Shown: positions 59,623 to 64,000 of the stretch, in pieces
How positions within the stretch are numbered: position 1 is the stretch's first letter
Layout of the letters: each line of letters begins with the position of its first letter
Assembly: GCF_001014645.1 (NCBI RefSeq)
Contig: NZ_LASZ01000014.1
Span: 37,928 to 101,927 of the forward strand
DNA from: Luteimonas sp. FCS-9
GTDB taxonomy: Bacteria > Pseudomonadota > Gammaproteobacteria > Xanthomonadales > Xanthomonadaceae
DNA: 64,000 bases
Direction: 5' to 3'
Made by a program: the position numbers and the translations under genes
Notes under the pieces: generated by a model
Told to the model about the DNA's origin: nothing
Seen by the model: only the letters and a program-made list of their open reading frames with translations
Database searches by the model: none

Positions 59623-61148
59623 CGCGACGGCTCCCGGATCAGCGGCGTCGCGCCGCCGACGCGCTCGACGGTGGCGCCGGTGTCGAGCAGTTGCGCGGCC
59701 GTCGCCTCGGTGTAGCGCAACAGCGGGCCGGCGAACACGGTCATCGCCACGCCGTAGGCCAGCAGCAGCGTGGTCGCGGCGATCTCGGCGCGACGCAGCG
59801 GAACCGGCGCGGTGCCCTCGGGCACCGGGTCGACGCGCCAGAACAGCCGCGTGCCGCTGCGCGACAGCCCGATGATCGCCATCAGGCTGCTGCCCAGGAT
59901 CGCGGCCCAGACCCAGCCGATGACCGACTCGGGTACCGAGTTGAGCAGTTGCAGCTTGCCGATGAAGCCCGACAGCGGCGGCAGGCCGGTGACCGAGATC
60001 GCCGCGACCAGGAACAGCAGCGCCGGCACCGTCTTGCCCGGCATCGAGGCGATCGGCACGAGGTAGTCGCCGGTCTGGCCGCGGTGGCGCTGGATGATGT
60101 CGGCGAGCAGGAACAGCGCCGCGGTCACGAATACGCTGTGCGGCAGGTAGTACAGGCCGGCCGAGATCGCGCCGGGGCTGGCAAGCGCGAACGCGACGAA
60201 CAGCATGCCGGCCGACAGCAGCACCAGGTAGGCCACGCCGATGCGCAGCCGCGGCGCGCCGACCACGCCGAGCGCGGCCAGCACCATCGTCGCCGCGCCG
60301 GCCGGCAGCAGCCAGGGCCAGGCGAGATCGGCCAAGAGTCCCGCATCGGCGCCGAACACCAGCGTGTAGACGCGCAGGATCGCGTACAGGCCGACCTTGG
60401 TCATGATCGTGAACAGCGCGGCGACCGCGGCCGGCGCGCGCGCGTAGGCCTCCGGCAGCCACAGGTACAGCGGCAGCAGTGCGGCCTTGGCGCAGAACAC
60501 CAGCAGCAGCAGGCCCGCGCCGGCGCGCACCAGCGGTGCGGTCTCGGGCGGTACCTGCGCCACGCGCACCGCCAGCTCGGCCATGTTCAGCGTGCCGAGC
60601 AGGCCGTACAGCAGCCCGAGCGCGAGCAGGAACACCGTCGAGGCGGCGATGTTGAACACCACGTAGTGCATGCCGGCCTTGATGCGCTCGCCGCGCGCAC
60701 CGCTCAGCAGCAGGCCGTAGGAGGCGATCAGCATCACCTCGAAGAACACGAACAGGTTGAACAGGTCGCCGGTCAGGAACGAGCCGTTGAGGCCGGCGAG
60801 CTGGACCTGGAACAGCGCATGGAAGTGCAGCGCGCGTTTGTCCCAGCCCGCGCACGCGTAGAGCAGGCACGGGATCGCGAGCAGCGTGGTGGTCATCACC
60901 ATCATCGCCGAGAGCCGGTCGACCATCAGCGCGATGCCCAGCCGCGCCGGCCAGTCGCCGAGCAGGTAGACCAGCATGTCCTCGCGCTGGACCTGCAGCA
61001 GCAGCGCGATGCTGGTCGCCAGCAGCGCGGCCATGCCCAGCCAGGCCCACCACCGCAGTGTCGAGGCGCTGTGCCGCCGTTCCAGCAGCAGGAGCAGCGC
61101 ACCGGTGACCAGCGGCACCAGGATCGGCGCGATCGCCAGATGGTTCAT
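59619..61148 (-). CDS. mrpD: Monovalent cation/H+ antiporter subunit D
   Basis: A 509-residue membrane protein homologous to the proton-pumping subunits NuoM/NuoN of complex I, with about fourteen helices. Visible features are FVFFEVMLIASYGLLLSG (the conserved membrane Glu), a lysine-bearing stretch FCAKAALLPLYLWLPEAYARAP, split here as in the family, and SVTGLPPLSGFIGKLQLLNS. It and subunit A provide the ion channels. The ATG overlaps the stop of subunit C. Confidence 0.95.
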   Translation of the reverse strand: MNHLAIAPILVPLVTGALLLLLERRHSASTLRWWAWLGMAALLATSIALLLQVQREDMLVYLLGDWPARLGIALMVDRLSAMMVMTTTLLAIPCLLYACAGWDKRALHFHALFQVQLAGLNGSFLTGDLFNLFVFFEVMLIASYGLLLSGARGERIKAGMHYVVFNIAASTVFLLALGLLYGLLGTLNMAELAVRVAQVPPETAPLVRAGAGLLLLVFCAKAALLPLYLWLPEAYARAPAAVAALFTIMTKVGLYAILRVYTLVFGADAGLLADLAWPWLLPAGAATMVLAALGVVGAPRLRIGVAYLVLLSAGMLFVAFALASPGAISAGLYYLPHSVFVTAALFLLADIIQRHRGQTGDYLVPIASMPGKTVPALLFLVAAISVTGLPPLSGFIGKLQLLNSVPESVIGWVWAAILGSSLMAIIGLSRSGTRLFWRVDPVPEGTAPVPLRRAEIAATTLLLAYGVAMTVFAGPLLRYTEATAAQLLDTGATVERVGGATPLIREPSR

Positions 61149-61510
61149 CGGGCGCCTCCACGCCGATCGTCGTCGGGTTCCTCGCCGTCGACGTGGTCGG
61201 TGTGCAGGTCCGCATGCTCGCGCATCGCCACGACCACGGTGACCGCGGTCATCGCGAAGGCGATGACGATCGCGGTCAGCACCAGCGCCGGCGGCAGCGG
61301 ATCGGTGTAGCTGACCAGTGTCTGCGCCACGCCATCGCGCAGGACCGGCGGCTTGCCGACCACGAGCCGGCCGGACGAGAAGATCAGCAGGTTGGTCGCG
61401 TACGAGAGCAGCGTCAGGCCGAGGATCACGTCGAACGTGCGCGCGCGCAGCAGCAGGTAGACGCCCGAGGCGGTGAGCACGCCGATGGCGCTGGCGATCG
61501 CGAATTCCAT
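61145..61510 (-). CDS. mrpC: Monovalent cation/H+ antiporter subunit C
   Basis: A 121-residue NuoK-like subunit with three helices: FAIASAIGVLTASGVYLLLR, DVILGLTLLSYATNLLIFSS and PPALVLTAIVIAFAMTAVTV. The polar segment GLTLLSYATNLLIF is the MrpC hallmark. A hydrophilic acidic tail (HTDHVDGEEPDDDRRG) follows the third helix. The start shares one base with the stop of subunit AB (TGATG). Confidence 0.94.
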   Translation of the reverse strand: MEFAIASAIGVLTASGVYLLLRARTFDVILGLTLLSYATNLLIFSSGRLVVGKPPVLRDGVAQTLVSYTDPLPPALVLTAIVIAFAMTAVTVVVAMREHADLHTDHVDGEEPDDDRRGGAR

Positions 61511-64000
61511 CAGGGCGTCTCCTCGGCGGCTTGGCGTTGCTTGACCGTGCCCATCGTCGAGAGCATCAGCAGCGTGCCGGCGAACACCACGACGTAGACG
61601 CCGGTGTCGAACACCAGCGCGCTCGCCAGCGGCAGCACGCCCACGACCGGCAGCGTCACGTCGACGTGGCCGCTGGTCAGGAACGGCACGCCGAACCACC
61701 ACGAGCCCACGCCGCCGATGACCGCCAGCAGCAGGCCGATGCCGATGCCGCGCAGGTAGTCGAAGCCGAACGTCGCCTCGACCGCGCGCGCGCCCTGCAG
61801 CACGTACTTCACCAGCACCGGCACCGCGAACACCAGGCCGGCGATGAAGCCGCCGCCCGGCGCGTTGTGGCCGCGCAGGAACAGGTAGATCGAGACCGTG
61901 AGCGCGAGCGGGAACAGCAGCTGGGTCAGGTCGGCCGCGATCGGCAGGTTGACCGGCGGGCCGGGCATCACTTCGTCGGGCTGCAGCCGCGCCCAGCGCA
62001 GCAGCGCGTGCACCACCAGCGCCGCGGTGCCGAACACGGTGATCTCGCCGAAGGTGTCGAAGCCGCGGAAATCGACCAGGATCACGTTGACGACGTTGCG
62101 CCCGTAGGCCTCGGGCAGCGAGCGCACCAGCAATTCGCCGGAGATCGTGTCGACCGGCGCCATCATCATCGCGTAGGCCAGCGTCGCCAGCCCGCCGCCG
62201 GCGACCAGCGAGATCGCCACGTCGCGCACCTTGCGCAGCGGCGCGCGCGCGACCTTCGACTGCTTGGGCAGGTAGTTGAGCGCCATCATCATCAGCGCGA
62301 TCGTGACCATCTCCACCAGCAGCTGGGTCAGCGCGAGGTCGGGGGCCGACAGGTAGACGAACAGCAGGCTGACCGCCAGGCCGACCCCGCCGATGACGAT
62401 CAACGCGGTAAGGCGCTTGCCGTGCACGAGCACCGTGCCGATCGACGCGGCCACCAGCAGCGCCCACAGGATCCAGCCGATGATCGGCATCGTCTGCGAG
62501 CCGGGCGCGGCGGCCAGGATCGCGCCGACCTCGCCGGCGAGCGGCCAGCCGGCCAGCAGCATCGCCACCAGCAGCAGCCCCAGCAGGCTGCGCTGCAGGC
62601 TGCCGTTGGCCACGCGCGCGGTGAACGCGCGCGCCAGCGAAAACAGCCGCTCGATGTTGACGTGGAAGACGTGGCGTCCGATCGACCGCATCACCACCGC
62701 GTGGAAGTCGAGCAGCCGGCGCAGGCCGAAATACAGCGCCACGCCCAGCACCAGGCTCGCCACGCTCATCAGCAGCGGCAGGTTCACGCCGTGCCAGACC
62801 GCGAGGCTGAACTGCGGCGCGGCGTCGCCCAGCGTGCCGCGGGCCATCGTGCGCAGCAGCGGCTGCACGGTCAGCGCCGGCACGATGCCCACGACCAGGC
62901 ACAGCACCGCGAGCACGCCGACCGGGATGCGCATCCAGCGCGGCGGCTCGTGCGGCACCACGTCCAGTGCGCGCGGGCCGTGGCCGAAGAACGTGTCGTG
63001 CACGAAGCGCAGGCTGTAGGCGATGCCGAACACGCCGGCCAGCAGCGCGGCGACGCTGATGACCAGGCGCATCGTGCCGTGCCCGCCGATCTCCAGTGCC
63101 TCGGCGAAGAACATCTCCTTGGACAGGAAGCCGTTGAGCAGCGGGATGCCGGCCATCGCCAGCGAGGCCACGATCGCCAGCGCGCTGGTCATCGGCATCA
63201 GCCGGCGCAGGTTGCCGAGCCGGCGCATGTCGCGGGTGCCGGCCTCGTGGTCGATGATGCCGGCGGCCATGAACAGCGAGGCCTTGAACATCGCGTGGTT
63301 GAGGATGTGGAACAGGCCGGCGACGACCGCCATTTCGGTCGACAGGCCGAACAGCAGCGTGATCAGGCCCAGGTGCGAGATCGTCGAGTAGGCCAGCAGG
63401 CCCTTGAGATCGTGCTGGAAGATCGCGAACCAGGCGCCGACGAGCAGCGTCGTCGCGCCGATGCCGCTGACCACGTAGAAGAACAGGTCGGTGCCCGCCA
63501 GCGCCGGGTGCAGCCGCGCGAGCAGGAACACGCCCGCCTTGACCATCGTCGCCGAGTGCAGGTACGCCGACACCGGCGTGGGCGCGGCCATCGCCTGCGG
63601 CAGCCAGAAATGGAACGGGAACTGCGCGCTCTTGGTGAAGACGCCCAGCAGGATCAGGCCCAGCGCCCACGGATACAGATGACTCCCGCGGATCAACTCG
63701 CCGGCCGCGAGCACCGCGTCGAGGTCGTAGCTGCCGACGATGCGGCCGATCAGCAGCACGCCGCCCAGCAGCGCCAGGCCGCCCAGGCCGGTGATCGTCA
63801 GCGCCATGCGCGCGCCCTGGCGGGCGTCCTGCCGGTGCGACCAGAAGCCGATCAGCAGGAACGAGCTGATCGACGTCAGCTCCCAGAACACCGCGAGCAG
63901 CAACAGGTTGCCGGCCAGGACCATGCCCAGCATCGCGCCCATGAACAGCAGCAGGTAGGTGAAGAACCGCCGCGGGCTGTCCTTGGCCGACAGGTAGTAC
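61510..64000 (-). CDS. mrpAB: Monovalent cation/H+ antiporter fused subunit A/B (partial)
   Basis: About 829 residues are visible; the N-terminus lies beyond the right edge. The NuoL-like A part shows LLAVFWELTSISSFLLIGFW, QFPFHFWLPQAMAAPTPVSA and HILNHAMFKASLFMAAGIID with the conserved Glu, Lys and His. The C-terminal quarter contains an MrpB domain, recognised by LRGHNAPGGGFIAGLVFAVP and VFDTGVYVVVFAGTLL. This A-B fusion defines the group 2 (Pha-type) Mrp systems of proteobacteria, as opposed to the seven-gene version of Bacillus. The operon order AB-C-D-E-F-G is complete apart from the missing 5' end. Confidence 0.95.
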   Translation of the reverse strand, partial: YYLSAKDSPRRFFTYLLLFMGAMLGMVLAGNLLLLAVFWELTSISSFLLIGFWSHRQDARQGARMALTITGLGGLALLGGVLLIGRIVGSYDLDAVLAAGELIRGSHLYPWALGLILLGVFTKSAQFPFHFWLPQAMAAPTPVSAYLHSATMVKAGVFLLARLHPALAGTDLFFYVVSGIGATTLLVGAWFAIFQHDLKGLLAYSTISHLGLITLLFGLSTEMAVVAGLFHILNHAMFKASLFMAAGIIDHEAGTRDMRRLGNLRRLMPMTSALAIVASLAMAGIPLLNGFLSKEMFFAEALEIGGHGTMRLVISVAALLAGVFGIAYSLRFVHDTFFGHGPRALDVVPHEPPRWMRIPVGVLAVLCLVVGIVPALTVQPLLRTMARGTLGDAAPQFSLAVWHGVNLPLLMSVASLVLGVALYFGLRRLLDFHAVVMRSIGRHVFHVNIERLFSLARAFTARVANGSLQRSLLGLLLVAMLLAGWPLAGEVGAILAAAPGSQTMPIIGWILWALLVAASIGTVLVHGKRLTALIVIGGVGLAVSLLFVYLSAPDLALTQLLVEMVTIALMMMALNYLPKQSKVARAPLRKVRDVAISLVAGGGLATLAYAMMMAPVDTISGELLVRSLPEAYGRNVVNVILVDFRGFDTFGEITVFGTAALVVHALLRWARLQPDEVMPGPPVNLPIAADLTQLLFPLALTVSIYLFLRGHNAPGGGFIAGLVFAVPVLVKYVLQGARAVEATFGFDYLRGIGIGLLLAVIGGVGSWWFGVPFLTSGHVDVTLPVVGVLPLASALVFDTGVYVVVFAGTLLMLSTMGTVKQRQAAEETP

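Overview
The window is chromosomal DNA of very high GC content (roughly 70 %), densely packed with genes whose stop and start codons often overlap as ATGA. Gene content and order point to the family Xanthomonadaceae/Lysobacteraceae, probably the Lysobacter/Luteimonas side. The markers are a prmA - zinc-ribbon DUF3426 - fis - purH block, a glgA-glgB-treZ-malQ-treY-glgX cluster, a PepSY protein ahead of phoPQ, birA-coaX-SPOR, and a tryptophan 2,3-dioxygenase whose haem histidines sit at residues 55 and 240 as in Xanthomonas campestris. The genus is an inference; no rRNA is present. I see no phage, insertion sequence, integrase, toxin-antitoxin pair, CRISPR array or defence island.

Layout. 1-12.8 kb: FUSC-type membrane protein, purD, an alanine/sodium symporter, lipoproteins, purH, fis, prmA, and an alpha/beta hydrolase paired with a DUF3182 ATP-grasp-like protein. 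13-14.4 kb: two envelope proteins of unknown function. 15-27.3 kb: one long overlapping operon for glycogen synthesis and conversion of alpha-glucan to trehalose. 27.3-34 kb: dusA, a PepSY protein with phoP-phoQ, mtfA, birA. 34-41 kb: coaX, a SPOR protein, tRNA-Thr(UGU), arginase, entericidin, CsbD, trpS, a metallo-beta-lactamase-fold hydrolase and small proteins. 41.4-45.3 kb: a 2-oxo acid dehydrogenase operon (E1 alpha, E1 beta, a small SH3-like protein, E2). 45.4-47 kb: a CbiM-like permease and kynA. 47-50.7 kb: a large secreted nuclease of the ExeM/NucH type. 51-54.2 kb: AbgT and POT transporters. 54.3-57.5 kb: a MarR regulator divergent from hppD, then hmgA (tyrosine/homogentisate breakdown). 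57.8-64 kb: a lipoprotein and a Mrp-type cation/proton antiporter operon with fused A and B subunits, running off the right edge.

How the parts fit. Catabolism of aromatic amino acids (kynA, hppD, hmgA), arginine (arginase) and peptides (POT importer) suits a proteolytic bacterium. The 2-oxo acid dehydrogenase may feed branched-chain acyl-CoA primers for iso-fatty acids, or acetyl-CoA. The glucan operon can store glucose and convert it to the osmoprotectant trehalose; CsbD, entericidin, PhoPQ and the Mrp antiporter fit an envelope- and salt-stress theme.

Most unusual items: two copies of a 129-bp element made of four hairpins between a lipoprotein gene and purH; REP-type palindrome pairs at four places, one of which supplies the mtfA stop codon; the SH3-like gene inside the dehydrogenase operon; the DUF3182/hydrolase pair; the DUF2934 protein inside the glucan operon; and a TGCAA-N4-TTGCA operator candidate between the MarR gene and hppD. 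I did not find a convincing large undescribed system; these are modest leads.
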